Position numbers and translations under genes: made by a program
Notes under the pieces: generated by a model
What the model was told of the DNA's origin: nothing
What the model saw: only the letters and a program-made list of their open reading frames with translations
Databases searched by the model: none
Assembly (NCBI GenBank): GCA_020543525.1
Contig: JAHYIO010000001.1
Span: 1,612,001-1,676,000 of the forward strand
Source of the DNA: Coriolopsis trogii
Taxonomy: Eukaryota > Basidiomycota > Agaricomycetes > Polyporales > Polyporaceae
Direction: 5' to 3'
Length of the DNA: 64,000 bases
Part shown: piece by piece, positions 13,319 to 31,920 of the stretch
Numbering within the stretch: the first letter of the stretch is position 1
How the letters are laid out: each line of letters begins with the position of its first letter

Positions 13319-14046
13319 GTTTCTAAGACCGCCGCCCCTACGTGTACACAAGTCCACACAGCGTCCGGGGCGCGTCCGGGCATCGCACACCTCCTTTCTT
13401 AGCCACCCTCCCCTCGTCCATAAACGCTGCATCGCTTTAACCCTGAAGCTCACTGCCCACCCTCGCCCCGGCATTCAAATTCGCTACGGCCGCGCCGGTC
13501 ATGTCGGCGACGCCGGTATCCATGCGGTCGAGTATAGGTGGGTATATGCACTCCGAGAGGCTTCCTTCTGCCATCCTTGCCTGATACTTCTGTCAGTCTC
13601 ACCGCACCGCCCACAGATAACAGTCTGCCTTCACCCAGCAGCAGTCGCCGTCCGCAGCGCACAATGCGGACCCTTGCCTACTCCAGCGCGAACACATTCA
13701 ATGCACGCAGGTGGAAGACAAAAGAGAGGAGCGGTCATGCCGACATGGACATGCACAGGAGAGCGTTGTTTTCGCCCAGCCAATGAGCGCGTGTGCCTGC
13801 ATTCCTCATCAGGGCTGTCTATTGTCCCCAACGGGCAATTCCACGCTTGCCTCCATCTGACTCTCCCTGTCCACTCCGTACCACTCCCTCGGCTCTCCCC
13901 ATGTCTCGCCAACAAAACCGTCCTTTTGCCTTCTCTCCCGGTCTCACCTCAACCACCACAGCCCCCCTTTCTCTCTTACTTATACCTCCCTCTCTCCTGG
14001 CAGAGACTCTCCATTCTTTCTTTCATCTTCTCCTCCTCTGGCAGCC

Positions 14047-15615
14047 ATGTTCTTCTCAGCAGCAGCGTTCTCTCTCGCTCTCGCCTCCTCCGTCGCCTCA
14101 AAAATTATCAACGTCCAAGTCGGCAGCTCCGAGGGCGACCTCAAGTATGACCCAGAAGCTGTCGTATGTCTCCTCTTTCAATCGCAGCCGTCCGTATCGC
14201 TCAATCGAATATACCAGTTTGCAGATGTCGGCGACCAGGTCGTCTTCACTTTCAACCGCGTCAACCACACCGCGACCCAGTCTTCTTTCGCCAGCCCATG
14301 TGGACCCCTAGACGGCGGTCTCAACTCTGGATTGTGAGCGCACACGCACATCCACTCCTCTTCGGCGCGCTCATATCTGCTTCGTAGTATGCCCGTCGCC
14401 CAGAACCAGACCGACAACTTCCCCACCTTTACCGTCGCTGTGAAGGATGTGCGTCTACCTGCCCATCTTTGCACACGATAATTACTGACCATGTCTTGCA
14501 ATCGATGACAGACCAAGCCCATGTGGTTCTACTGCGCCCAGGCTGCCAACACTCCCAACAGCCACTGCGGCAAGGGCATGGTCTTCGCCATCAACTGCGG
14601 TCCCGACGGCTCCCCCAACTCGTTTACCAACTTCAAGCAGGCTGCCCTCCAGATCGGCGCCGACCTCCAGGCTCAAGCATCCACCTCCACCGACGCTGGC
14701 TATGGCTACGGCTCGCCCAGTTCGACCGCCGACGCCTCTGCCTACACCGGCCCCTGGACCACCGCCGAGTACGGCACCGCGACAATCCCCGCTGAGCCCA
14801 CAGGCACCGTTGTGACAGACACTGTCAGCGTTGAGACTGCCGTCTGGACGACTACCTACTCGTCCTACCCAGGCTCTCCCGACCCGACCCCGTCCTCGCT
14901 CACCGGCAACGTGATCAAGGTCGTCGTCGGCGGCTCCAACGGCGAGCTCACCTTCACGCCCGATAGCGTCCAGGCGTCCCCTCGTGACATCATCTCGTTC
15001 GAGTTGTACGTACCTTGATCCTCGTTCTCAATTTTCTTGTAAAGTGAACGTGGAACTGACGGCGTCTGTTCCCATGACAGCCATGCGAAGAACCACACCG
15101 CGACGCAATCTTCCTTTGCCGCGCCTTGTGCCCGCCTCAAGGATGCCACCACCGGCGACGTGATCGGCCTCGACTCTGGCTTGTACGTCTCCTCTCTCGC
15201 GCGCGCGTTTCACACACGCATGCAAACACGTAGCATCTCATGGCCTGACTGACGCCTTCCTCGTTCGAACAGCATGCCCGTTGACGCAGACGCGACCGAG
15301 TTCCCGGTCTGGAACGTGACCGTGAACGAGACGGCCCCGCTCTGGTTCTACTGCCGCCAGCACACGCCCGACGGGTCCGCACACTGCGGCAAGGGCATGG
15401 TCTTTGCCGTCAACGCCGTCGAGGACTCGGCCCGCAACTTCACCGCGTTCAAGAACCTCGCCATCGCGCTCAACGGCACCAACGCCACCGGGGCTTCCGG
15501 ATCCGGCTCTGGCTCGGGTAGTGGCGGTGACAATGGCGCATCGGCGGCGAGCGGTGCGTTCAGCGTCGCTCTGTCGCTCGGTGCGGCCGTCGCTGTCGCT
15601 GCTGCTCTCCTATAG
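14047..15615 (+). CDS. GPI-anchored cell-surface protein with two cupredoxin domains
   Basis: Secreted blue-copper-type protein. The N-terminus MFFSAAAFSLALASSVAS is a signal peptide. Domain 1 carries NHTATQSSF, MWFYCAQ and SHCGKGM. Domain 2 carries NHTATQSSF, LWFYCRQ and AHCGKGM. In each, the His, Cys, His and Met expected for a type 1 copper site are present. A Ser/Thr/Tyr-rich linker joins the domains. The tail is a Gly/Ser run, then a small-residue site and a hydrophobic end (ALSLGAAVAVAAALL), as in GPI attachment. Introns at 14164-14217, about 14335-14387, 14450-14513, 15006-15080 and about 15183-15273 fit the frame. This family of serine-rich cupredoxins is common in fungal walls; its biochemical role is not established. 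Confidence 0.85.
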
Positions 15616-16678
15616 ACGGCTTGAGAGAGGGACGCGCGAGAGTGACGAAGAGTCTTTGATCGTCCGGACGCTGCCTACCCGTTCTTGCTGGGACACTGTT
15701 TTTGTTGGTGGCTAGCCCATCCCCATCCGCTCGCTCGTGCGCACGAATACGCCACTTTCCCGTATAATGACACGCGCCCACGTATATCCCCGGTCTCGGC
15801 TGTCTGACTGATGTTTTTTTGCATGCTTTACTTTGTTACGTTATGGACTCGCCGAGCTCTGTCTTTTTGTTCTCTTTTTATCTACTGTAGCATTCTTTTC
15901 GAGGGACAATCTTTGGCGTGCGTGCGCGCTCCGAGGATGAGGTGTAACGTTTAGTTTTCTTGTTCTTATTCTCTCAATCGCAGGGAATAACTTTCGCGAA
16001 CCACGCCTGCAGTGGCCGTGTGCCCATGGAGACATTTCAGAGTAGAGCGTGCACGCGCGACGTCTAGGTTGTTCAATGACAGGGCATATACCTGGACGCC
16101 GTGTGCATCGAACCCCTCAGGCCTCAGTAATCGAGATGCACACACGAACAAACTGTAGCCAGATCACCCGCATCTGTACATGCGCAGACCATGCTGTTGG
16201 CTCGATCTTGCAAGTGGTTGGCGTACGACCACGACCGGAGAGGAGACAGCATGCACAGGCCTCCGCTCCATACAACAGAATTCATACATGCAACTCGTCG
16301 CGTTGGAAACGGACACGCACACTAGATGAACTATGTATACAGTTGACGATCCGTATATCATATACGTACACCGAGGACACCGGTGGACGCGAGGAAGGCG
16401 CACTTCATCCCTGTGTGCTCCCATCCCTGCGCCCTGACGAAGCGGAGATGCACGTACATGAATCATGATATCGATATGCGCAGAGGCAGGAAGATGAGGG
16501 CGGCCAGGGTGATCCAACTGCCCCGATCCTCAAGGTACCGGTCCCCGAGACAAGAGACGGGTCAAGGACGCCGTCGCTCGCGCCAGACGGATCGCACACT
16601 CAGTCAGAGAGAGAGAGAGAGAAGGTCAGAAGAAGGGAGAAGCAGGCCTGTCCCAGGAAAGAAAACTCAAGCGGGCCA
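15616..16678. other. Convergent intergenic region
   Basis: 3' sides of the cupredoxin and dyskerin genes. A GA microsatellite lies at about 16606-16622. No supported exon or RNA gene. Confidence 0.5.
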
Positions 16679-18581
16679 CTACGACTCGCCCCCCAAGCTC
16701 TCCCTCGCCTTCTTCTCCTTCTTCAGCCGCTTCCTCTCGCGCCGCGCCTCCTCGTCCTCGTCCTCTCCTCCGCCCTTTCCGCCCTCCTTCGCGGCCTTCT
16801 CCGCCTCCTTGGCCGCCTTCTTCTCCTTCTTCAGCCGCTTTCGCTCCGCGCGCGCCGCCTCGTCCTCGCCCGCGCCCTCGCCCTCACCGTCGACGGCCAT
16901 CGAGACGTCCCCGTCCCCGTCCCCGTCCGCAGCCTCCGACTTGCGCTTCCGCTTCTTCTCCTTCTCCTTCTCTTTCTCCTTGACCGGGCTCGCAGGCGCG
17001 GCGGCAGGCTCGGGCTCGGGCGCGACGGGCGCAGGCGCCGCCGACGTGCTCGCCGCGGGCTGCTATCCAACGCGCGCAAACCGTTAGTCCTTCTTACGCT
17101 GACGGCAGCGAGACGCAAGGGCGGCACCCACCTCTCGGTTGTAGTCGACATAGTCCCTGCTCCACTCTGCGGGCGTCGCGTCGATCTTCTCGCCGTACTT
17201 GCCGAGCTTGCCCTCCTTGACGAGCTTCTTTTTCTCGAGCGCCTTGGGCCCGAGGCCCCAGCGGCGCGGGTAGGTGTCGCGCTCCATGATGCAGCGCTTT
17301 ACCTTGGCCACGACGCCGTGGTCGCACGTCGCGAGCTCGACGGTCGACATCTGCGCGATGGCGAGTGCGATGGCCTCACCTAGTCATGGTGCGGTGTGAG
17401 TGACCACGCTGAAGCTGAGGGTGCGGGAGGTGAGAGGGCGAACCTTTTGTGGTCATGAGGACGACTTCCTCGTTTAATGAGATGTCTGCCTCGTAACGGA
17501 GGAGACCGGGGATCATGAGTTTTGCGCCGTAGCAGACGGCGTTCACCGCGCTGTCCTTGACGACTATACGCTTGTAGCCGACGAGCAAGGACTCCAACGG
17601 GCGGATGACGCGCCGTAGGTAGGACTCTGTGTCCGTTTTAAGGCACGGGCAACACTACAGCTCAAAGTCCAACGCACCGTCTCGAGTATTATCATACACC
17701 CATTGCGCATCCAGGACGTCGTGCATGGTCACCATGTCGTCGTTCTCACTGAGCGCACCACTGCGAACTCTCCGGAGCTCTTGCATGTGTCCACCCACAC
17801 CAAGAAGAAGACCGAGGTGGACGCAGAGCGTCCGAATGTACGTGCCAGCCTCGCATGACACCCAGAACACAGCGAGGTTGCGCTTCTCGTCAAACTCGAG
17901 AAGCTTGGATTCATATATTGTGCGGATGCGGAGCTGGCGCTTCACAGCCGAGATGAGGGGCGGACGTTGGAAGAGCGCGCCGGTGAGGGTCTGTATGGCG
18001 CGTGGGAGGGCAGAAGGGTTGGGAAGGGCAGAGTGAAGGCGGAGGACGGCGACGTATTCCTTTCCTGCAGCACGGTGTTCGTGTTGGAGGCAAATTGCAA
18101 CTTGTAGAAGAATGTGTACATACCTGCACCTTGTTGCGACTTGACCAGACGCGTTGCGCGGTCAATGCAGACAATCAAGCAGCCAGTGACTTTGGGGTCA
18201 AGGGTGCCGCTGTGACCGGTCTTTTCGACGCGCAGGATCCTCCGGAGCCATGCGACAACTTCGTGGGAGGAAGGATTTGAGGGCTTGTCCAAGTTAATAA
18301 CACCGGATCTGGCACAATCTTTGAACACAGATGTACAGGCAGATATGCAGGACAGTCGCGCACTTTACGTAGGTAGCAATGTCCCGTTTTAACGGACTAC
18401 ACCCTGAAGGAATCGGGGTGAAGTGTGCAGACCGAACGAGCAACTTGTCGTAATTTTTGAGGAGAAGCGGCCATTGGGAGGTATCGAGTGTCGGCTGGGA
18501 GCTCTCTGGTTTGATGGCGTAGTCGCCGTTGACCTGGGCAGAGGCAACCTGACCGCGCGAGAGTTTGCTGGTGGACGCCAT
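16679..18581 (-). CDS. CBF5: Dyskerin/Cbf5, H/ACA snoRNP pseudouridine synthase
   Basis: Catalytic subunit of H/ACA ribonucleoproteins, which convert uridine to pseudouridine in rRNA and snRNA in the nucleolus. From the start [14 protein letters not shown]: the dyskerin N-terminal segment, then [20 protein letters not shown], the TruB catalytic motif [13 protein letters not shown] containing the active Asp, [21 protein letters not shown] and [19 protein letters not shown]. These are followed by the PUA domain ([19 protein letters not shown]...LMTTKGEAIALA) and [18 protein letters not shown]. The C-terminus is a long Lys/Glu and Lys/Arg tail of [18 protein letters not shown] type, as in yeast and human homologues, ending at 16679. 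Multiple introns. It lies head to head with eL22, 286 bp apart, so the two probably share regulation. Confidence 0.93.
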
Positions 18582-18670
18582 GGCCAGAGGGTGTCTTGGG
18601 GTCGTCGGTCCAACGCTTCCGCACTCGACGGTCCTCCTCAACTTTTGCTTTCTCACGCTCCATTCTCGGG

Positions 18671-18678
18671 TTAGGGTT
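18671..18678 (+). promoter_or_regulatory. Telobox-like TTAGGGTT between CBF5 and eL22
   Basis: TTAGGGTT in the 286-bp bidirectional spacer. AACCCTAA-type teloboxes bind Tbf1-like factors at ribosomal and ribosome-biogenesis promoters in several fungi. That it works this way here is inference. Confidence 0.35.
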
Positions 18679-18867
18679 CAACTCCACTGGGCGCTGAACG
18701 TGGGAAGCGTTCAGCACGTGGATCTCTCGGGGCTTGCCAGAGCGTGGGATTGGAACTGTACAGTTGCTCGCGCGTACGGAATTTGTGGCATTGGTCGCTG
18801 TATCACGCATCCTCAACGCCTCAAGACCCGCTGTCCTTCCCCCCCTCCACCGCCGCAACTCGTCAAG

Positions 18868-19434
18868 ATGGTTAGTTAGCTCCCCAGTACTGCTTTGCTG
18901 AGTTCCCTTCTCAGTAGGCTAATTCTGGGATGTCCCTCCTCTCTCTGTCTGCTTTAGCCCAAAGCCGCTGCCGGAAAGACTGCTGCTGCTAAGCACAAGT
19001 TCGTCATTGACTACTCCCGCCCCGCGGGTGACGGTGTCTTCGACGGTGCGGCTTTCGAGAAGTTCTTGCACGACCGTATCAAGGTCGATGGCAAGACCGG
19101 TCAGCTCGGGGAGAGTGTTAAAATTCACCGCGATGGTACGTTCCATTCAGATGCTCCTCTTGACAACAACTTACTGACTATTTGTGTTTTGCAGGTGACA
19201 CGAAGGTCACTGTGACATCGAACATCCCCCTGTCCAAGCGGTACCTCAAGTACCTCACCAAAAAGTTCCTCAAGAAGAACTCTTTGCGTGACTGGATCCG
19301 GTATGTCCCCATGTTCCAATTCCGTGTTTTCGTTTGACCAACATGGGTCCCACAGCGTTGTTGCTTCGTCAAAGGACGTCTACCAGCTGCGCTTCTACAA
19401 CATCCAGGCCGGTGACGATGAGGAGGAAGAGTAA
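18868..19434 (+). CDS. RPL22: 60S ribosomal protein eL22
   Basis: Large-subunit ribosomal protein of about 120 residues. Exon 1 is only the ATG (18868-18870). An 87-bp intron (18871-18957, GTTAGT...TTTAG) follows, and exon 2 starts [19 protein letters not shown]. Later parts are [40 protein letters not shown] and [20 protein letters not shown], followed by [20 protein letters not shown] and an acidic DDEEEE end. This is the full family length with its typical acidic tail. Two further introns lie near 19137-19195 and 19301-19355. Divergent from CBF5. Confidence 0.95.
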
Positions 19435-19636
19435 ACGGTTACCCATCACGTCACGTCTCATGCATATGTTGTAGGCTACTCTCATCACATCATTATTGCA
19501 TTATACATATGTCTTGCATGCTCTGCACCTGCTATCGAATGCATTCTTTCTCGCTCTCATCTGGATGTGCACGTGGGGTCAAGGAAGGTGTACTGCAATT
19601 GAGCCGACTTTGATATGCATGACATGGATGATGTTT

Positions 19637-22600
19637 CTATGTCCGATTGTTGATGACAAGAGTAACGCCGTCCTGAAGCTGCGGGGGACCTTCGAGCTTC
19701 ACCTTGCCAAGAATCATCATCGCAAGCTCGTTCCAGCGCATTTGCGACTCCGTTAGCGGTCGCGTCCGGAACTGAGCCGCCAAAATGGAGCTCAACTGCC
19801 CTCGCAGGAGCTTGAGGGCAACACTGGCTTTGGGTGCAATCCGGAAGCGGATCTTGCGGTCTATCGCCGCTGAATCCGCCATGAGCTGCAATAGCCTAGC
19901 GTTAGCAGAGGGGCATGCCAGGAGAGAACGGTTTCACCTTGAACTCCGTATCGCCGCATAGCAGAAGCAAGGCAATGTCCTCGACGGGTCCTGTCTCCCA
20001 TGCATATAGCCTCTTGGAATGCCTGGAGTAGTGTTCAGCCCAGGCGGTCAATTGTCCATAGAGAAATTGGCTCACATGATGGTAAAGTAGCACAGGTGGT
20101 TCACGCCGAACTCGTTGAGTCGTCTCTTGAAGTTGACCGATGACGGGTGGAAGGAGGCCGGCTGGTTGTTCGTGATCGTTCTCATCTCTCCTCTGATGGG
20201 GTCGACAGCGAGGATCTTGGGGTACAGCCCGGCAGCGAGTGCGGCATGTACGATCGCAGCGTTGCTCGCGTTCATGTCCAAATCGGGTGGAACGTTCACG
20301 AACCGGGTCTTGCTACGGCCGTAGCGCGCCCTATATGTCGTGTTAGACAGACGGCTTGTAACGGAATGAGAGGCGGGCATACCTGCTCAACTCCTTGACA
20401 AAAGCGCGGTCGACATGGATGAACGACGAGTCCACCAGATACCTTACGGGTGCTGAGTGAGCAACATCAAGCAGGAGGATAACAATATATTCTACCCAAG
20501 GAACTGCTGGCGTAACTCCTCAATCTGCTGTAGGTTCTGGTGACTGAGGTAGTTGGCCTTGCAGAACTTGCGTGCGAAACTGTTGGCATTGGCACGTCTC
20601 CAGCTAGCAAACGCATTATGAAGGGTGAGGAAGTCGGAGTTCTCTGACGACGCTTCATTTCAGACGATGTCTCAGGTGATTAATGCAGCATTGAAAACGT
20701 ACCGACTCGGAACGACAGCTTCGCCCTCTCCGCCTCGGCCTCCAGGCCCAACGGCGTGAGGAATGGGGACTTAGAGTTGAGAGTGGCCGCGATGGTGAGG
20801 GCAGGGTCCAAGCATCGGAACAGCGTCGCAATCAGCAAGAACTTGCCCAGGTGCACGTCGGTAGGCAGTTGGCTGAGAAGTCGACCCATCGGAGTGATCT
20901 CCTCGCTCGAGGTCAATGCACGAACCTGAGGGTGTGGTCAGTGATCTTGTAAGGGGCCTCTAGACTGGAGCGCACCTCGACCAGGGCGGACACGGCTCTC
21001 TGGACGTTGATGGCCAACGGAGGGTCGAGAGCTCTTGAGAGAACGTCTTCGATAGACGTCCCGAGATTGACTTTCATGATCTTTATGCGCAATGCAAGAT
21101 CGCTGAGACTCAGACGCATAATCTCAGGATCAGGATGGGCAGCCATCTAAGTTGATAATTGTAAACGCCGAAGGAATTCACATCCTGCTGGAGATGCTCA
21201 CCTTGGTATCATGTCTGACCTTCGTGAACAGATGGAAGCAAAGACCGCTCTGGACACGACCCGCACGACCCCGCCGCTGAGCAGCATTACTCTTCGCAAT
21301 GAACGTTTCAACTAAGCGGCTGATCTGCCGCTTCTCGTCGAAGCGCATCTCACGATGCTTCCCGGTGTCTATAACGCAGGTGATGTCTGGGATGGTGATA
21401 CCCGTTTCGGCGATGTTCGTCGCTGACAGATCTTGCATGAACATCCGGATACACGTGACGATAATGTAGCCTACCTATGACGATCTTCCGAATACCAGGT
21501 GGAGGGATGTCGAATACGGCGCCTTGCTGCTCGCTCGAGATAGTCGAATGCAAAGGATAGACGCGGAACTGATCCTCTGAACCGAAGGCGCGATGTTCCA
21601 TGAGCATGTCGTTCAATCGCCGAATCTCTCCCAAGCCAGGCATGAAGATGAGGACAGCGGAAGAGTAGCTTGCGTAGGACGGGTCCTCAAAACATATCCG
21701 CTCAAGCAGCCGGATAATGAGGTCGTACGGTATCAGACGCTCGTCGAGAAGGTTGACAGTCGCGATAGTCTCTGGAGAGTAACGCTTCTCCAGGGTGACA
21801 TTCTCCTGCTGACCCGGCTCCTCGTCGTCATCTTCACCGGCGGCAGTGTCCTCGGTCCAGTCACGGGCCTTGTTGCGGTAGAACTTGTCCTTCCCTATGC
21901 AAGAGTTCGGCTCGGTAAGTATCAGAGTGTGTGGAACAGCGGATTCTGATACCTCTCCTCGCGTAGGGCGAACCCTCAATAACCTTCCAACGAGTGAGTT
22001 CCACTGCGTCCTCTAAGAAGCGAACATCGACTGGGAAAGTGCGTCCGGGCACGGATAAGACTGGGCATCCACCGAAGTAGTTGGAAATCTTCTCGGCCTC
22101 CAAGGTAGCGGACATCAATACAATCCTACATATATGTTCAGTTGCCACTGCATATAGTCTCACAGGAGATGCTCACTTCAACTCCGGTCTCTGGTTTAAA
22201 AGTGACTTGAGCACTATCAGGAGGAAGTCCGATTCAATCGTTCGCTCATGCACTTCGTCAATAATGATATGCTGGAGGTTCTGGTCAGCAGATGGGTAAG
22301 CCAGTGTCCTGATGGTTACATACTGTAATCTCGTCAAATGCGGTACCCTGTCCGCCTTGTCCAGAGCCTCCTTCGAGCATACGCAACGCAATACCGTTCG
22401 TCACATATGCCAATCGTGTCCGGCGGTTGATATTGCTCTCTAGCCGGATGGCATACCCGACCAAGGAATTACCTGTACCTACCGCACCAGCGGGCTCGCC
22501 AAGCTCGCGCGACACGCGCTGCGCTAAAGATATAGCTGAGATACGCCGAGGCTCCGTGCAGTAAATCTTGCAATGTCGCCCCTTGAGAAGCTGATCTTCG

Positions 22601-25000
22601 AGGATGAATGCTGGCACCTGAGTTGATTTACCACTGCACGTGTGTCAGTGAGGATCAATACAGAGGAAACAGAAGGTGTGCACACCAGCCAGTCTCTCCA
22701 CTCAGAACTAGAATCTGTGACATCTCTAATAGTGACAACAAGTCTTGCTTGTATTGCGCCATGGGAAGCTGATTCCGTTGTTGCTACAAAGGACATGCCG
22801 CTTGAGACTCAGTCCCAAATATGGGTAGAAAGAACACTCACCAACATCTCCTGGTATGCGGGACTAGCCTGGCGCGCTTGGAACTCTGCGATGATTTGCT
22901 CAGGAGGGACGTCGTTATGATAGTCGAGTTGACGACTTGGTACGAGATTTCTGGGCTCTGTGATCAACTTCGACGGCCGAGTTCCAAACTTTGCGCACGT
23001 TAGTAAGAGGATTGAGGCAGACGGCGCGACGATAGCTTACCTTGCCAGATGATGCCAACTTCGGTCCCAATATATCTCGTAACTTGGCCCAGACAGCACG
23101 GTTGGTGCTGTCGTCGTCGAAACGTCGTTTCTGCTCGAGCTCGTCCCACAAGTCGCGAAACACCGCCGGCAGTAAGCGGAAGGAAGTTTGGCTGCTCGCA
23201 ATCGCTGTGCCACCAATGGCAAATCCGTCCGGATTGGGGTAGGTCAACGCATGGAGCGCCACGGTCGCGACGTACTGCTCGGCCTGCGTTTGATCGTAGC
23301 AGGCGACATCTTCCATAGACCACATCTGGGTCTTGCCACCGTCCCAGCGGATGTCCACGGATGCCCTCTTCGCACGGCTGGGACCAGATATACAATTGAA
23401 TGTGATGACCGCATATCTGTCAGTCTTGCGAACCGTCTCCGTGAGTAATAGCTTTGGGGTACGACCGGACCATTGCTTGGGAAGGGACATGTCTCGGACT
23501 GCGACAGTTGTTCCTGACTCGGTCGTTTCCGTCTCCGGCATCGGCTCTAGGAGCGCGAATATGCCACCGGAAGGCTCGTCGTCACCGTCAAGTACGTCAG
23601 ACGCGGATGTTGTAAGTTCGGAACGAGACGGAGGTTCCTTGACTTTCTTCATTGGCGTCCGCGCGGGCTTCACTGGGGCAGTCTCATTCAAACCACGCAA
23701 CTTAGCCTGCAACGTGACCGCTTCCACCTTGCTGCGTTCTTCTTTGAACAACGCCTCAGCCTCGCGCTCATCGAAAAGGTAGTCTTCCTGAACCTGCTTG
23801 AGTCGACGCTGTAGCTCCTGTAGGAATGCAGCGTCTCCAGTCTCTTCCGGACGTCTATGTGTCGTGAGGCCCATGATACGAAGTTTCAGCCTGACGAACT
23901 CGTTATTTGGATCTTCTACAGGCGACCAACGAAGAGATTCATGGGCGCTGTCAGGGACAGAGGCCGGGGTAGAAGTGCCATCAGTGTGGTCTGCCTCTGA
24001 ACGTGTACGACTGTGACGAGGTGTCGCGTCAGGTAGTTGCTTGCCCGGAACGAACACGGGGGCATTGATGTCCAGTGAAGACCTCAAACTAGGACTTGAA
24101 GGAGTTGACCTCGACGAACCAGATCCTGTGTCGGATCGCAGATGAGTTGGTCGAGGTGTCCGAGGAGTTCTGGGCGTCATCGGAGTCCTGGGAGGTTCTG
24201 ACGCTTCTGCAGACCATTTAGTATCACGACATTCGTATAGTAGAACTGTACGGACCCTGGCGCACGCCTAGTTCCTCTTCCTCGCAATGTAGGTGGAGCT
24301 ATTCACGATACGAGAATGAGTGCGCCGACAGTCCAGCGAAAATGTCACATACCCATTCAAAAGCTTCGTCCATGTCAACACCATTAATCGCTCGGAGACA
24401 CTCTTCGACACGAGTCTCAGAGAAACCAAGGCGCCTTAGAACGCCGTAGGTGATAGCAAGTCGTACTATGGCTTTGTCTTCCGACTCGTCGAGCGTTTTG
24501 GACGCTGCATACCATTGTCAATGGAGTAGAGAGGGGAACTAAGCGAAGACATACATTCATAACCCTCATACTCCAGTGCCAGTTCCAAGATCTGGTCAAC
24601 AAAGCCCTGATCCAAGTCAAGACGCAGGAGAGTGTCGGAGAAGCGTCTTTCCTGCTCTATAGCCTATAGCACAGAATGTGAACCTAACTACCGAAGGATG
24701 AGGGTATGCTCGACGTACCTTGACGTTTCTAACGATCTCTTTCTCCACCTTGTCCTGGAACTTGTCGATGAAGTTCTGTAGGACCTGGTCGGACTCGCTA
24801 AGTGCGTTTGGGTCCGCCACTTTGCCCGCAGACCCTGTAGTAGCAGAGTCGGGAGTCTGCTCGCTTGACAAGGCAGGATCATCCTTGGAAGCTTCAGGCT
24901 CAGGTTCCTTGGGGACTTCTACCACTTTCTTGGGGACCGACGTGGTCGCGAATCCTCGAGCCACCGGCTTAAGTTGAGTTTTCTTTTTCTTGGGCGCCAT
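19637..25000 (-). CDS. DEAH-type RNA helicase, DHX29-like
   Basis: Large multi-exon helicase. N-terminus [17 protein letters not shown], then a UBA-like helix bundle ([20 protein letters not shown]) and a TP-rich linker near 24120-24180. A segment that may be a double-stranded RNA-binding fold follows. The helicase core has GKSTQ (spliced at about 22633), [19 protein letters not shown] (motif II, the DEVH variant), [35 protein letters not shown] and [18 protein letters not shown]. After these come the ratchet/HA2 and OB-fold regions and the C-terminus VTLVINNRT. In animals DHX29 helps 40S subunits scan structured mRNA; the fungal relative is YLR419W-like. DHX57 is an alternative assignment. 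It converges on eL22 with about 200 bp between stops. Confidence 0.85.
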
Positions 25001-25662
25001 GGCGAGGAGCTAACAACGAGGCGAGAACCGCCTGTGTTGAACTGAAGTCGTCGACGCGGTCGTTCCCAGATACTAGTTGTAGGTGAGGTCGAAAAGGGTC
25101 GATTGGAGTACCGTGCCGGGGCGGAAGCTGAGGATATCAGAACCAAGTGAGTTTGACAGACGAGCGTCGAGGGTATTTAAACACAAGATATGAGTTTAGG
25201 TGAGCTGCGCGTGCAGATAAATATGATGAGATGAGGACTGTGCAAAGTCATGTAGAGGGTCGACGTCGTGGTCCTGAATGGAAAATCGCGCTCTTCAGAG
25301 TCATTGCGTTCTATACTGCCACACAGATCTGATGGTGGATCTCGGCATTCTATTCACTGATCGCGGCTACCCGCCGATAGAACCCTAACTTATAACATAG
25401 CTACTTTTCACGAACCTCTTGTGTGATGTACACGACCGCCATTGCGAGAGAATACATTCATAAAATGCCATAATGTACGAGTACACATGTGAGAGACGGT
25501 CTAGGTCGGTGTACAGTAAGTAGCAATAGCAACGAGAGCAGGAGGGCGTTAGAGCAACAAACATACACTACCTGTACGTGAACACGAAAATGCAAGAGGC
25601 AAGTAATCTGAAATGAAAGTTCCTGTCATGTGTTCAGGGAGTGAGGGAGAAGAGAAATGCGA
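25001..25662. other. Promoter region of the helicase gene and 3' side of INO80
   Basis: About 660 bp. It contains AACCCTAA at 25381-25388, a telobox-like octamer 381 bp upstream of the helicase start. No coding exon seen. Confidence 0.45.
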
Positions 25663-31280
<5,618 letters not shown>

Positions 31281-31920
31281 TGTCGGGCGAGGGGATGGAC
31301 GTGGTGTGTGCAGAGACGAGGGTGAATAAATAGGAATGCTTCCGTGGATTGCTGGACAGCCTGCGAAGCGCCGGGAGATGACACACTGGAACAAGAGACC
31401 CAGAAGGCCCCGTGGACGAGTGGACGAATCGGGCGATGAGTCGGGAGGAGTGTCGGGTGAGTTGCGGGCGTCGCTGGCGGTGCGCGGGCGTAGTGGGGGA
31501 TGGGAGGAGAGATGGGAGGGACAGCTCGAGAGGAATGATGAAGGGCCGGGCCCGAAGAGCCACGGCTATCCCGCAATTTGCCCAGCGAGCGAGTCTCATA
31601 GGATTTCGTGTTGCTACAAATATGTCCATTTCCCTTTCTGGCAGGGCCATGCCGCTCCTTCTCTCCCCCATCGTGTCACACCCGCCCCTGTCACAGTCCA
31701 CTCCCTCGTCCTCTCTTCCTTGCTCTCGCGCTCACTCGCGACATGGCGAGCACATATGTCTCTGCCAGCACACTCACCCGGACGCGCGTTGACGAGGCAC
31801 AGGAAGATACCACCTGTCATTCCTCACGATCTCGACACCACGTCAGATCTCTGCTAGTTTGGCACTGTCACATCATACACGTCCGCACTATGACCAAAAC
31901 TATCACAGTGTCTCATCCCC
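31281..31920. other. INO80 promoter and fumarase 3' side
   Basis: About 640 bp between two minus-strand genes. No supported gene. Confidence 0.45.

Larger units (their letters stand above)
11824..14046. other. 2.2 kb gene-poor region with a putative insertion
   Basis: Contains the MAP kinase 5' region, a GC-rich stretch at 12290-12470, a putative inverted-repeat-bounded element (12484-13318), and then the CT-rich 5' side of the cupredoxin gene. No coding exon is supported. Confidence 0.5.

Noticed and set aside
13230..14150. Long plus-strand frame of 306 codons
   Set aside because: It runs across the end of the inverted-repeat element and into the cupredoxin gene in a wrong frame. Its high Ser/Pro/Leu content comes from the CT-rich promoter.
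31560..31620. Sequence with a CGAGTCTCATA stretch, like a tRNA-Met anticodon arm
   Set aside because: No matching D-arm, no T-loop (GTTCGAA-type) downstream and no acceptor pairing. The minus strand does not fold as a tRNA either.
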